From positions 2,604,001-2,668,000 of the forward strand of contig NZ_CP062938.1 in assembly GCF_014898155.1 (NCBI RefSeq): DNA of 64,000 nucleotides, in the 5' to 3' direction. The DNA is from Bifidobacterium eulemuris (GTDB lineage: Bacteria > Actinomycetota > Actinomycetes > Actinomycetales > Bifidobacteriaceae). A program made the translations under genes and the position numbers. The notes beneath the pieces were generated by a model. The model saw only the letters and a program-made list of their open reading frames with translations. It did not search any database and had not been told where the DNA came from. Shown here piece by piece: positions 1-10,402 of the stretch. The stretch's first letter is position 1. The number at the start of each line of letters is the position of its first letter.

Positions 1-424
1 CTCACGGCAGGTGTGGATCGAAACAACGCCATCGTGCCGATCGTCGGCACCGTCATCGTCACCTGCCTCACGGCAGGTGTGGATCGAAACGAGCGCGCCC
101 GCGACGACGTGGAGGCGGTCAGGGGTCACCTGCCTCACGGCAGGTGTGGATCGAAACGCCGAGGGGTCCGGCAAGTCCTACCCGGCGGGCAGTCACCTGC
201 CTCACGGCAGGTGTGGATCGAAACACGAAGTACTGCTGGCCCTTGCCTGTCACGAGCGGTCACCTGCCTCACGGCAGGTGTGGATCGAAACACATCGGCG
301 CCGTTCGCTATCGCGATCGAGGCGTAGTCACCTGCCTCACGGCAGGTGTGGATCGAAACCCATACCAGGAGAAGAAGGAGCCGACATGGAGGTCACCTGC
401 CTCACGGCAGGTGTGGATCGAAAC
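1..424 (+). CRISPR. Type I-C-like CRISPR array, segment left of the IS element
   Basis: Seven copies of a 33-nt repeat (the first cut by the window edge) separated by unique 32-35-nt spacers. The repeat begins GTCACCTGCC, has the palindromic core CCTGCC-TCAC-GGCAGG and ends GTGGATCGAAAC, the ending typical of type I-C repeats. Repeat starts after the partial first copy are 58, 125, 192, 259, 327 and 392. The array continues beyond base 1. Its degenerate end lies at the other side (about 8690), so the leader and any cas3-cas5-cas8c-cas7-cas4-cas1-cas2 genes should lie to the left. No I-C cas gene is visible here. The subtype call rests on repeat sequence only. Confidence 0.95.
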
Positions 425-429
425 CAGAA
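424..429. repeat. Target-site duplication, left copy
   Basis: CCAGAA immediately before the TGT end of the IS21-family element. The same six bases follow its ACA end at 2992-2997. The duplication takes in the last base of a CRISPR repeat and the first five bases of the following spacer. Confidence 0.85.
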
Positions 430-549
430 TGTGTTTTGTCAAGTTCGTGTCGGCTGGATATTCATGTTGTTTTCCGCAGGTTGTGCAGCGGGTTTTCCGC
501 GGGATGATCGTTCCGTGGGTCCGCCCGCCGCCTTGGTCTGGTTTGTTGG

Positions 550-1335
550 TTATTTGGTCATGAGGGCGTTGCGGCTGCGGTAGCTTTCGCCCTTGAACCG
601 GATGAGCCGTCCGTGGTGGACGGTGCGGTCGACGACCGCGGCGGCCATGTTCGGGTCCCCGAACACCCTGGCCCATCCGCTGAATTCGATGTTGGTGGTG
701 TAGACGACGCTCCTTGTCTCGTAGGAATCGGATATGACCTGGAAGAGGAGGCGGCTGCCCTCCTCGTCGATGGGGATGTAGCCGAGCTCGTCGATGATCA
801 GGAGGCGGGCCTTGGCGATGGCGGCGAGCTCCTTGTCGAGCCGGTTGTCCTGTTTCGCGCGTCTCAGGCGCATGACCAGGCTTGAGGCGGTGAAGAACCT
901 TACCGGTATCCCGGCCCGGCACGCGGCCCGTCCCAGCGCGATCGCGAGGTGCGTCTTTCCGGTGCCGACGTTGCCGTAGAGCACGAGGTCCTCGGTCCTA
1001 CCGACGAATTCGAGGGATTCGAGCTGGCTCCGTCCCCAGTCGGCGGGCATGTCTAGGTTGGTCCAGTCGTATCCGTCGAGCTCCTTGTCGGACGGGAAGC
1101 CGGCGGTCTTCATCAGACGGGCGCGTTTGGCATGGTCGCGTGATTCGAGTTCGGCCTCGAACCAGCGTTCGATGAAGTCGAGCTGGGCGGGCGTGGCCCC
1201 GGCCAGCGTGTTGGCGAGTACGCTGCGGGTGAGCGTGAGCTGTTTGCTCATCTCCATGATGCGCTGGCTCTTGGCGATGGTGTCGGCCCTGCGGCGGCGG
1301 GTCTCGGGGATCTGCGGTTCGGGTCTCGTGCTCAT
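550..1335 (-). CDS. istB: IS21 helper ATPase IstB
   Basis: This 261-residue AAA+ ATPase assists the IstA transposase by loading on target DNA and stimulating strand transfer. Visible motifs are a Walker A (GNVGTGKTH, in the middle of the protein) and a Walker B (LLIIDELGYIP), both characteristic of the DnaC/IstB family, and the length is typical. The ATG overlaps the istA stop by 4 bp (ATGA), so the two are translationally coupled. A long C-terminal half follows the ATPase core with no frameshift. Together with istA it makes a complete IS21 transposition set. Confidence 0.95.
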   Translation of the reverse strand: MSTRPEPQIPETRRRRADTIAKSQRIMEMSKQLTLTRSVLANTLAGATPAQLDFIERWFEAELESRDHAKRARLMKTAGFPSDKELDGYDWTNLDMPADWGRSQLESLEFVGRTEDLVLYGNVGTGKTHLAIALGRAACRAGIPVRFFTASSLVMRLRRAKQDNRLDKELAAIAKARLLIIDELGYIPIDEEGSRLLFQVISDSYETRSVVYTTNIEFSGWARVFGDPNMAAAVVDRTVHHGRLIRFKGESYRSRNALMTK

Positions 1336-2801
1336 GCGTCCTCCTCGCCGGGACGGTTGAACCTGTCGTAGGAGCCCAGGTCGGGCAGGTCGCCGCCGTG
1401 GTCGGCGTCGCCGTCCGCGAACCGTCTGGCCAGAATCGCCATGTCGGCCTCGGCGAGGGGCCAGCCGCGGTCGACGAGATGCGAGGCGGCCCGCATCGCC
1501 GGTTCGAAGCCCGCGGCCTCGCACGCCCCTGCGATGGCCTTAAGACTGGCCTTGAGGGTCTTGTCGTCGGCTTGGTCGAGCCGTTCCCTCACGTCGTCGG
1601 GCACGTCGGGACGGATCGAGCAGTCGCGCCACGCCCCGGGTTTGCGCGCGAGCAGCGGGAACACCGTGGCGGGATCCTGGATCGTGCGTGGTGATCTGCC
1701 GTAGACGCGGGAGAGCTCGGCCACCGTGCGCCCGTCCTTGTCCTTGACGGTGACGCTCGTGGCGCGCACAGCGACGTCGACCCTTCTGCCGTGCAGCGCG
1801 GGGCCGACCTGGTAGCGGTTGGAGTCGATCTCGACGCAACCGTATTTATCGGCCTTGCGGGTCTCCCACCTCACCGCGTCGAACCGGCACGACGGCAGGG
1901 GCCGCAGCGCCTTCAAATCGTCGGAGAACAGGTCATCGACCGGCACGAGCGCGCGGTAGTGGACGGACCTTCCCAGCCCGTCGCATTTGGCGAGCATGAG
2001 CCGGGTGAGCTGCTCGTGGGTCTCGGCCGCCATGGGCGGGACCATGAGGTTGCGCCGCAGGAATCCGACCGCGTTCTCCACGCTGCCCTTCTCGTTGCCG
2101 GAATACGGATTGCAGAACCGCACGTCGAGCCGGTGGTGACTGACGAACGCCTCGAACACGCGCGACATGGTCACGTTCCCCTTGGAATCCCGGTGGCCCG
2201 CGCCGGACGCGTTGTCGATCACGAGCGTGTGCGGGACGCCGCCGATGTGCTCGAAGATCGCCGTCAGGCCCTCGCAGATGCACTCCGCGTTCTCCGCGGG
2301 CAGGCTCGCCGCGTACCGTTTGTTCGAATGCGGGAACGTGACGACCAGGCAATGGTCGTCGACCCACTCGCCAGCGATCCTGGCCTTGGCCAGGCCGAAG
2401 TCCATCTGCATGCTCCCCGGCGTCCACTCCAGCTCCACGTAGCCGTCGGACGGCTCGCGGTTCGCCGCGCGCCACTCGTCCACGTAGCGCAGCACGGTGG
2501 AGTACGAGCCCGTGAACCCGTGCTCGGCCACGAGCCGGTCATGCACGCGCCTGGCGGTGTGGCGCTGCTTGCCGGGCATGAGCCGGTCCGCCTCCAGCCA
2601 GCCGTCGACGATCGGCTTGTACTCGTCGAGAATCGACTTCACCCCGCGCCTGGCGGGCGGTTTCGGCGAGCAGTCCTCCATGCCCGCGTACTTCGCGACC
2701 GTGCCCCGGTCCACCCCGAGCCTTCTGGCGATCTCCGCGTGCGGCAGGCCCTTCGCGTCGAGCCTCCTGATATCTTGCTGTTGGGACATGGGTATCGTCA
2801 C
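1332..2801 (-). CDS. istA: IS21 transposase IstA
   Basis: DDE transposase of the IS21 family. The N-terminus holds a helix-turn-helix (residues about 9-40, IRRLDAKGLPHAEIARRLG) that binds the element ends. An rve/integrase-type catalytic core follows, with the acidic residues readable in MQMDFG, VIDNASG and NEKGSVENAVG. Length (489 residues from the GTG at 2801) fits the family. An alternative ATG lies four codons in, at 2789. The purine-rich GGAAGG stretch upstream suits the GTG better. No frameshift or stop breaks the gene, so it is probably active. Confidence 0.93.
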   Translation of the reverse strand: MTIPMSQQQDIRRLDAKGLPHAEIARRLGVDRGTVAKYAGMEDCSPKPPARRGVKSILDEYKPIVDGWLEADRLMPGKQRHTARRVHDRLVAEHGFTGSYSTVLRYVDEWRAANREPSDGYVELEWTPGSMQMDFGLAKARIAGEWVDDHCLVVTFPHSNKRYAASLPAENAECICEGLTAIFEHIGGVPHTLVIDNASGAGHRDSKGNVTMSRVFEAFVSHHRLDVRFCNPYSGNEKGSVENAVGFLRRNLMVPPMAAETHEQLTRLMLAKCDGLGRSVHYRALVPVDDLFSDDLKALRPLPSCRFDAVRWETRKADKYGCVEIDSNRYQVGPALHGRRVDVAVRATSVTVKDKDGRTVAELSRVYGRSPRTIQDPATVFPLLARKPGAWRDCSIRPDVPDDVRERLDQADDKTLKASLKAIAGACEAAGFEPAMRAASHLVDRGWPLAEADMAILARRFADGDADHGGDLPDLGSYDRFNRPGEEDA

Positions 2802-2991
2802 TGTCCTTTCCTTCCCCGGGCCGGCGGCAACCGGCCCTGGCTGCTATTTGGTTTGCAACCCGGGAATCTAACAGGCGGAGCGAACCCATGTCTCCTCTCA
2901 ACATCAGGGATGACTATTCTGCGGAAAAACAGCTGCACATCAAGCGGGAAACACCATGACACTCCTGCCTAAAGAACATTGAACATAAACA

Positions 2992-2997
2992 CCAGAA
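2992..2997. repeat. Target-site duplication, right copy
   Basis: Second copy of CCAGAA, directly after the ACA end of the IS element. The remaining 29 bases of the interrupted spacer (2998-3026) follow, then an intact repeat at 3027. Confidence 0.85.
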
Positions 2998-3026
2998 CCT
3001 GAACCATGCATGCGAGCCCGTCACCT

Positions 3027-6000
3027 GTCACCTGCCTCACGGCAGGTGTGGATCGAAACAAGGACAACGCCGCGCAGGTGCACGCCTGGGCCGGTCACCT
3101 GCCTCACGGCAGGTGTGGATCGAAACTGCGTCCACAGCACGGCCAATCCGGGCGCGACGGGTCACCTGCCTCACGGCAGGTGTGGATCGAAACAAACTCG
3201 GCAGCAAATCCGCCCCGTGGGGCACGGTCACCTGCCTCACGGCAGGTGTGGATCGAAACGAATTCGCCATGACCGGCAGCCGCGTCAAACGCAGTCACCT
3301 GCCTCACGGCAGGTGTGGATCGAAACAAAACCGCGTTGGGCAAGGCCTCCGAAGTCCTCGTCACCTGCCTCACGGCAGGTGTGGATCGAAACACGAACAC
3401 CGACTGGGGTTCGGTCGGCAAGGGCATGTCACCTGCCTCACGGCAGGTGTGGATCGAAACTCTTTCACCAATTAACCAGATTAAGGAGCAGTTAGTCACC
3501 TGCCTCACGGCAGGTGTGGATCGAAACCAGTAGCTCGACCCGCCACGGATGATGCCGGCCGTCACCTGCCTCACGGCAGGTGTGGATCGAAACAATCAGG
3601 ACGGCGCACGCCTGACCCGCTTGGACGGTCACCTGCCTCACGGCAGGTGTGGATCGAAACAGCATCATCACGCAGGGCAACCTGTGCCAGATCGTCACCT
3701 GCCTCACGGCAGGTGTGGATCGAAACACGGCCACGGACTCCTTCGCCGAGGGGGCCGGCAGTCACCTGCCTCACGGCAGGTGTGGATCGAAACTCGGCCA
3801 CGATCTGCTCGGTGAGCACGGGCATCAGTCACCTGCCTCACGGCAGGTGTGGATCGAAACTCGCGGCCATCATGCAAGTGCCCGCGAACAGCGACGTCAC
3901 CTGCCTCACGGCAGGTGTGGATCGAAACTCCAACACGGAGAGGGCCGTGGACGAACTGTCTCGTCACCTGCCTCACGGCAGGTGTGGATCGAAACCAATC
4001 GGCGGCGCTGAAGGGGTCGGCGTCCATGCGGTCACCTGCCTCACGGCAGGTGTGGATCGAAACCTGACTGCATGTCAACTCGAATGCGCGCGTCAATGGT
4101 CACCTGCCTCACGGCAGGTGTGGATCGAAACAATTTCGCACACGTGCAATGTCGCCATATCGGCGGGTCACCTGCCTCACGGCAGGTGTGGATCGAAACG
4201 CGGTGGGCTTTGATCTCGTCCCACGTCAGTCCGGTCACCTGCCTCACGGCAGGTGTGGATCGAAACACCCTCTCGAGGCAGTATTGCAGGGCAACGGAAT
4301 GTCACCTGCCTCACGGCAGGTGTGGATCGAAACCAGATGGACACCTGCCCATCCGGCAGGACGAAGGTCACCTGCCTCACGGCAGGTGTGGATCGAAACG
4401 AGGTCGGCGACACCGTCATGCGCGGCGCGATGGGTCACCTGCCTCACGGCAGGTGTGGATCGAAACGCCAAGCCGGAGGACAGAAGGAAGATCCTCGAAT
4501 GTCACCTGCCTCACGGCAGGTGTGGATCGAAACCAGCAGTGCGCGTACATGGGCTGGTTGGCGTACAGGTCACCTGCCTCACGGCAGGTGTGGATCGAAA
4601 CGTATCGTTTCCGACGCATCATCGTGCTCGTGGCGTCACCTGCCTCACGGCAGGTGTGGATCGAAACGAGGACATCTGCTCAAGGGTCCTGCGGCCCGGG
4701 TCACCTGCCTCACGGCAGGTGTGGATCGAAACACCGCCAGCCTGCCGCGCGCGGCCATCGCCCAGCGTCACCTGCCTCACGGCAGGTGTGGATCGAAACA
4801 TGTAGGCGTAGCCGCCGGTCTCGTTCATGATCTGTCACCTGCCTCACGGCAGGTGTGGATCGAAACAAACCGTATCGAGCGCCACACCATTGGACGAGGG
4901 TCACCTGCCTCACGGCAGGTGTGGATCGAAACCGACAGCGTCGGCTACCGGCGCAGAGAAGACATCGGTCACCTGCCTCACGGCAGGTGTGGATCGAAAC
5001 AGTTCGGGTACCATGCGACATAGTTCGTCGAAGGAGTCACCTGCCTCACGGCAGGTGTGGATCGAAACTATGCTGAATCCAAAGAAAAGCTCCATCGCGG
5101 AAGGTCACCTGCCTCACGGCAGGTGTGGATCGAAACCACAAAATGCCGCCCACCGAATCATGCGTCTGGGGTCACCTGCCTCACGGCAGGTGTGGATCGA
5201 AACCAAGAGGGCCATTGCGGTGCCCCAGTCGCGTTCGTGTCACCTGCCTCACGGCAGGTGTGGATCGAAACAACGACGCGCACGACGATATCTAGGAGGC
5301 TTGCGTCACCTGCCTCACGGCAGGTGTGGATCGAAACTCGCCATGCGCGACGGTGGGCGCGGTGATCCAAGTCACCTGCCTCACGGCAGGTGTGGATCGA
5401 AACCCCGACCTGCTCGTGCGCATGGCCAACGGGCGCGTCACCTGCCTCACGGCAGGTGTGGATCGAAACAGCCAGCAGCGACTTGAGCACGCCGGTCACA
5501 GGGTCACCTGCCTCACGGCAGGTGTGGATCGAAACCTCGCCGGATTGTTGTTCGCGGTCGTGTTCGGCGAGTCACCTGCCTCACGGCAGGTGTGGATCGA
5601 AACATCGGCTACGCGAACGGCCTGTACTGCCGCGAATAGTCACCTGCCTCACGGCAGGTGTGGATCGAAACTGCTCTCCCTCGCCCAATTCGCCGGCGAG
5701 CTCGCCGTCACCTGCCTCACGGCAGGTGTGGATCGAAACTCCCGCATCGGCGACGCCGCCGCCGACGTCGTGACCGTCACCTGCCTCACGGCAGGTGTGG
5801 ATCGAAACCGCTCGAATAGCCGGTGAGCTGCGTCCACGCGATGGTCACCTGCCTCACGGCAGGTGTGGATCGAAACCCGCTTATCCCAGGCGTGGCGACC
5901 ATCAGCCTCAGTCACCTGCCTCACGGCAGGTGTGGATCGAAACTGTAAAAACCATTGGCGATGAACACGGGAATCAGGTCACCTGCCTCACGGCAGGTGT

Positions 6001-8690
6001 GGATCGAAACACGTGAAACATCCGCCGTGGAACCCGACGAACCAGTCACCTGCCTCACGGCAGGTGTGGATCGAAACGACGAGCGTTGGGCCAATAAGTT
6101 CGCGGCTTCCCGTCACCTGCCTCACGGCAGGTGTGGATCGAAACCATGTTGAACATGATCGGCGGCGGTGGGCTGGGGGTCACCTGCCTCACGGCAGGTG
6201 TGGATCGAAACACGGTCACGCCGGAGAACGGGCCTATCAGCGACGGTCACCTGCCTCACGGCAGGTGTGGATCGAAACGTCCTCAACGTCGGCGATCCGG
6301 AAATCATCGAGTCACCTGCCTCACGGCAGGTGTGGATCGAAACGCACAGAAAGAGGGCATGACGGCTTGGACGACTGTCACCTGCCTCACGGCAGGTGTG
6401 GATCGAAACACCGATCCAGACGGTCATTGCCTCCGTCATCAGAGTCACCTGCCTCACGGCAGGTGTGGATCGAAACGTCGAGCGCGTCGACGTAGGCTTT
6501 GGCTTGGGTCGTCACCTGCCTCACGGCAGGTGTGGATCGAAACCTTTCTTTATGCCGTCCAATAGGCGTTGGCGGCGGTCACCTGCCTCACGGCAGGTGT
6601 GGATCGAAACCCATGCCGCGGTACTTGTCGCGCATGTCCTTGAGCGTCACCTGCCTCACGGCAGGTGTGGATCGAAACTCAGGCGACACCTGGAACGCGT
6701 TGGCGACGGCGGTCACCTGCCTCACGGCAGGTGTGGATCGAAACGCGGCGTTGATGTCGGCCAGCCATTGCGCGGTGAGTCACCTGCCTCACGGCAGGTG
6801 TGGATCGAAACCAGCAGTGCACGTACATGGGCTGGTTGGCGTACAGTCACCTGCCTCACGGCAGGTGTGGATCGAAACTTGACCTGCGTGGGCGTGATTC
6901 GGCGTCCCACGGTGTCACCTGCCTCACGGCAGGTGTGGATCGAAACTCGCCGGACCCGTCGCCGTTGAGCAGCTGCGTCGTGTCACCTGCCTCACGGCAG
7001 GTGTGGATCGAAACAATGGCCTCGTGACCGCGCGGCCCCGCAGGCATGGGTCACCTGCCTCATGGCAGGTGTGGATCGAAACAGCTCGTCCACGGTCATG
7101 GAGGAAAGACCATCCTGTCACCTGCCTCACGGCAGGTGTGGATCGAAACGTCAAGCAGCAGGCCTCCGCGTCCGCCTGACCTGTCACCTGCCTCACGGCA
7201 GGTGTGGATCGAAACCCGTACCTGACGCACCAAACGCACCTCACGACAGTCACCTGCCTCACGGCAGGTGTGGATCGAAACTCCTGCTCCTGCGTGCTCG
7301 CGCCGCCGGCCAACTGTCACCTGCCTCACGGCAGGTGTGGATCGAAATCGTTCCGGCCAGCGGCGACAACGTGTTCATTGCCTAGTCACCTGCCTCACGG
7401 CAGGTGTGGATCGAAATCTCGTGCCGAAGCGAGGCGGGGTGTTCTGCCGCAAGTCACCTGCCTCACGGCAGGTGTGGATCGAAATCGGTAGTCGGGCTCC
7501 CGCACGCCGATGGTGCAGGGTCACCTGCCTCACGGCAGGTGTGGATCGAAATGACGAGGAGTCCGGCTGGCCCGACGGCGACCGCGGTCACCTGCCTCAC
7601 GGCAGGTGTGGATCGAAACTACGACATCGACGAGGAGAACTCCACGCCGAGAGTCACCTGCCTCACGGCAGGTGTGGATCGAAACTCCCTCCTACGACGA
7701 CTTCGCCGCGTTCGGCATGTCACCTGCCTCACGGCAGGTGTGGATCGAAACAAGGAGACGTCCGTCCGTCAGACCGCTACGGTCAGTCACCTGCCTCACG
7801 GCAGGTGTGGATCGAAACCTTCCAATATCCCCGTATTGCGCAGGGGCGCGGCGGTCACCTGCCTCACGGCAGGTGTGGATCGAAACCTTCCAATATCCCC
7901 GTATTGCGCAGGGGCGCGGCGGTCACCTGCCTCACGGCAGGTGTGGATCGAAACCTTCCAATATCCCCGTATTGCGCAGGGGCGCGGCGGTCACCTGCCT
8001 CACGGCAGGTGTGGATCGAAACCTTCCAATATCCCCGTATTGCGCAGGGGCGCGGCGGTCACCTGCCTCACGGCAGGTGTGGATCGAAACTACCGGGCCT
8101 GCGTATGGTTTGGCGGGGCCTCCAGTCACCTGCCTCACGGCAGGTGTGGATCGAAACCTCGTGTTGGCCCGGTCCGTGGATCAGACGGACGGTCACCTGC
8201 CTCACGGCAGGTGTGGATCGAAACTCAAGCAAATAGACATTCGTGCACGGGGTCGGGGGGTCACCTGCCTCACGGCAGGTGTGGATCGAAACGAGCAGTG
8301 GGCCGACACCGTGACCTCGGTGGAGGGTCACCTGCCTCACGGCAGGTGTGGATCGAAATAACAAGGACACCGGCATCGTGCGTTCCCTGGGCGTCACCTG
8401 CCTCACGGCAGGTGTGGATTGAAATCGTTCCGCTGGTCGCAGTGGTGCTTACGGTCAGGTCACCTGCCTCACGGCAGGTGTGGATCGAAAAATGATCTGG
8501 GCCATGGCGAGCTTGGTGAGGTCGGGGCACTTGCCTCATGGCAGATATGGATCGAAATGCTTGCCCAACCGGGCGAAAAGAAAAAACCGGGGTCACCTGC
8601 CTCACGGCAGATGTGGGTTGAAATTCCACGAACCGGCGCTGGATCCGGGTCGGGCCGGTCTCCTGCCTCATGGCAGGTGTGGATCACGCG
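3027..8690 (+). CRISPR. Type I-C-like CRISPR array, segment right of the IS element and trailer end
   Basis: Eighty-five repeats of the same 33-nt unit with 84 spacers, mostly 33-36 nt, repeating every 66-68 bp. Most repeats are identical. A block of four (starts 7316, 7385, 7453, 7520) ends AAAT instead of AAAC, and the repeat at 7050 has CATGG for CACGG. The last copies (8327, 8393, 8459, 8526, 8592, 8658) are progressively degenerate, marking this as the old trailer end. The spacer at 7819-7853 is present four times in tandem. Spacers 4534-4568 and 6812-6845 are near-identical. Apparent long open frames through the array in all frames are repeat artefacts. Confidence 0.97.
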
Positions 8691-8721
8691 AAGAAGGCCG
8701 GCCCGTGTGGGTCGGCCTTCC
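8690..8721 (-). terminator. Rho-independent terminator of the MFS gene
   Basis: GC-rich hairpin with arms GAAGGCCGACCC and GGGCCGGCCTTC around a short CACAC loop on the minus strand, followed by TTC. It lies 35 bp after the stop of the transporter gene and borders the last degenerate CRISPR repeat. Confidence 0.6.
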
Positions 8722-8755
8722 GGGATGGCGGGGGAGCGAATGCTGAGAAGCGCCG

Positions 8756-10084
8756 CTACTTCACGCCTTTGATCATCAGGATGAACACGCAGCCGAGCAG
8801 CGCGAAGAAGATGGAGATCGGGAACGCCGCGGCGTAGCTGAGGTTCAGTGTGATGACGCCCATCACGACCGGGCCGAGCATCTGGCCGATGGTGGTGGCG
8901 AGGTTGAGGATGCCGAGGTCCTTGCCGGCCTCCTCCTTGCTGGGCAGCACGTCGACGTTCAGCGCCTGGTCCACGGAGGAATAGACGCCATATCCAAAGC
9001 CCGCGATGCCGGCGTAGAGGAACATTCCCATGGTGGTCGGCATGATCCAAGGCATGGCGGTGCCGATGGCGAACAGCACGGAGGCGACGACGACGGGCAC
9101 TTTGCGGCGTCCGATGAAGTCGGAGATGGGGCCGGAGACGATGGATCCGGCCAGGGAGACGACCATGAGGATCACGGACATCGTGGCCAGGGCCACGCCG
9201 GCGTCGGCCACGCTCAGCCCCACGTACTTCTCGAAGATGTAGAGCTGGTAGACGGCGATCATCTGGTAACTCAGCAGCATGCACAGGCGGCCGGCGAACG
9301 CCTTGTAGAAGTCGTGCGCGCCGGAGAATTTCGGCGGGCGGAAGCTCATCAGCACATCCTTGAGCGTGCCTTCGTCCTTGGGAAGATATTCGGCGGAACC
9401 CTCCTTGGGGATGATGATGACCGCGATGACTCCGCCGAGGAACATGAGCACGCCGGCGAGCACGAAGCCGGGGGCGCGGTTGAGGATGAAGTACGAGCCG
9501 ATCAGCGTGCCGATGGGGGAGCCGATGGAGGCGCCGGCACCGTAGAAGGCGCTCATGGTGCCGCGCACGCCCATGGGGATGCGGTCGGAGATCATCGCGA
9601 CCATGGGCGCGAGCATGCAGTTGAGTCCGAACATGCAGGCGCAGTAGACGATGGTGATGATGACCGGATTTGTGGTCATGCCGGTGGCGAACAGCGTGAC
9701 GCCTCCGAGCACGGCGCCGCCGAGGATGAACGGGGTGCGGCGGCCGAAGCGGGAGCGGGAGCGGTCGGAGAAGTTGCCGAACAGCAGGTTGGAGACCAGC
9801 GAGGCGACCGCCGTAAACGAATTGATGATGCTGACCAACGCTTCCGGCGCGATGCCCTCGACGGTTTTCAGATGCTCTGGAAGCAGTGCCGAGGAGACGA
9901 TGCCCAAACCGCTCATCCACAGTAGTCCGAAGATGATGAATCCCGCGCCGAAGCGGAAGAGGGTGGGTTTGCTCACTGGTTTTCCGGTCTCCGGTGAGAG
10001 GGTGTGGTCTCGTTCGGCCGCGGCGATGGCGTCGTAATGGGCCTGCAGTCGAGGGTCGATGGTTGCGGTTGACTCGCTGGTCAT
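8756..10084 (-). CDS. MFS sugar/glycoside transporter (paralogue 1 of 3)
   Basis: Twelve-helix major facilitator protein of 442 residues, predicted to import a sugar or glycoside by proton symport. It has the loop motif SDRSRSRFGRRTPF between helices 2 and 3 and the signature SVDQALNVDVLP...EAGKDLGILNLA in the C-terminal half. Two other transporters in this window (24045 and 28942) share these, so the three are paralogues (SLC45/GPH-like branch of MFS). The start is set at the ATG preceded by AGGAGCAACGCA. An in-frame upstream ATG at 10135 lacks a ribosome site. It is transcribed divergently from the GH3 beta-glucosidase across a 318-bp region with two identical-type operators, so co-regulation is likely. 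The substrate cannot be read from sequence. Confidence 0.9.
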   Translation of the reverse strand: MTSESTATIDPRLQAHYDAIAAAERDHTLSPETGKPVSKPTLFRFGAGFIIFGLLWMSGLGIVSSALLPEHLKTVEGIAPEALVSIINSFTAVASLVSNLLFGNFSDRSRSRFGRRTPFILGGAVLGGVTLFATGMTTNPVIITIVYCACMFGLNCMLAPMVAMISDRIPMGVRGTMSAFYGAGASIGSPIGTLIGSYFILNRAPGFVLAGVLMFLGGVIAVIIIPKEGSAEYLPKDEGTLKDVLMSFRPPKFSGAHDFYKAFAGRLCMLLSYQMIAVYQLYIFEKYVGLSVADAGVALATMSVILMVVSLAGSIVSGPISDFIGRRKVPVVVASVLFAIGTAMPWIMPTTMGMFLYAGIAGFGYGVYSSVDQALNVDVLPSKEEAGKDLGILNLATTIGQMLGPVVMGVITLNLSYAAAFPISIFFALLGCVFILMIKGVK

Positions 10085-10178
10085 GTGCGTTGCTCCTCTG
10101 AGATAATCGTATGTCTGCTGCGACAACGTGGGCATGGTGCGTACGCATCATGCGGGGCGCGACTTCGCGTCATATAAC

Positions 10179-10195
10179 TACCGATTGGTAATTAA
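10179..10195. promoter_or_regulatory. Palindromic operator, copy 1
   Basis: TACCGATTGGTAATTAA: a TACC-N4-GGTA palindrome plus an AATTAA extension. The same pattern recurs 160 bp away in the same divergent intergenic region. It probably binds one regulator controlling both the MFS gene and the GH3 gene. No regulator gene is adjacent, so its identity is unknown. The rest of 10085-10402 is AT-richer than the flanks and holds no gene. Confidence 0.6.
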
Positions 10196-10350
10196 GTGGT
10201 TTTCAGTATATGCCCCTATTTTCGATAATGTTCACCATGTCGCAAAAAACGTTGGTATTCATATGTTTTATCGGCGTGTCTCAGTATTGAATGCCGGCGG
10301 TTGCCGGTGTGGTGTTGCGTGTCGCCGCGCTTTCGTGTATGGTGTGAAAA

Positions 10351-10367
10351 TACCAAATGGTAATTAA
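10351..10367. promoter_or_regulatory. Palindromic operator, copy 2
   Basis: TACCAAATGGTAATTAA, 35 bp upstream of the GH3 start. It matches copy 1 in both TACC/GGTA arms and in the ATTAA tail while the central bases differ, as expected for a real binding site rather than a duplication. Confidence 0.6.
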
Positions 10368-10402
10368 CATTCGGCGCAACTTCAGCGAGGAAGGCGAAAC
10401 CC

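Larger units (their letters stand above)
430..2991 (-). mobile_element. IS21-family insertion sequence inside the CRISPR array
   Basis: A 2562-bp element with TGT...ACA ends and imperfect terminal inverted repeats: the left end starts TGTGTTTTGTCAAG and the right end read inward starts TGTTTATGTTCAAT. It carries istA and istB in the usual overlapping order on the minus strand. A 6-bp direct repeat (CCAGAA) flanks it. Removing the element plus one copy of the duplication restores a 34-nt spacer between two perfect repeats, so the boundaries are well supported. Both genes look intact, so the element may still be mobile. Confidence 0.93.

Noticed and set aside
3006..8236. Open frames with repeated ASRQVWIE or CLTAGVDRN in the I-C array
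   Set aside because: Repeat-derived; the frames change whenever spacer length changes.
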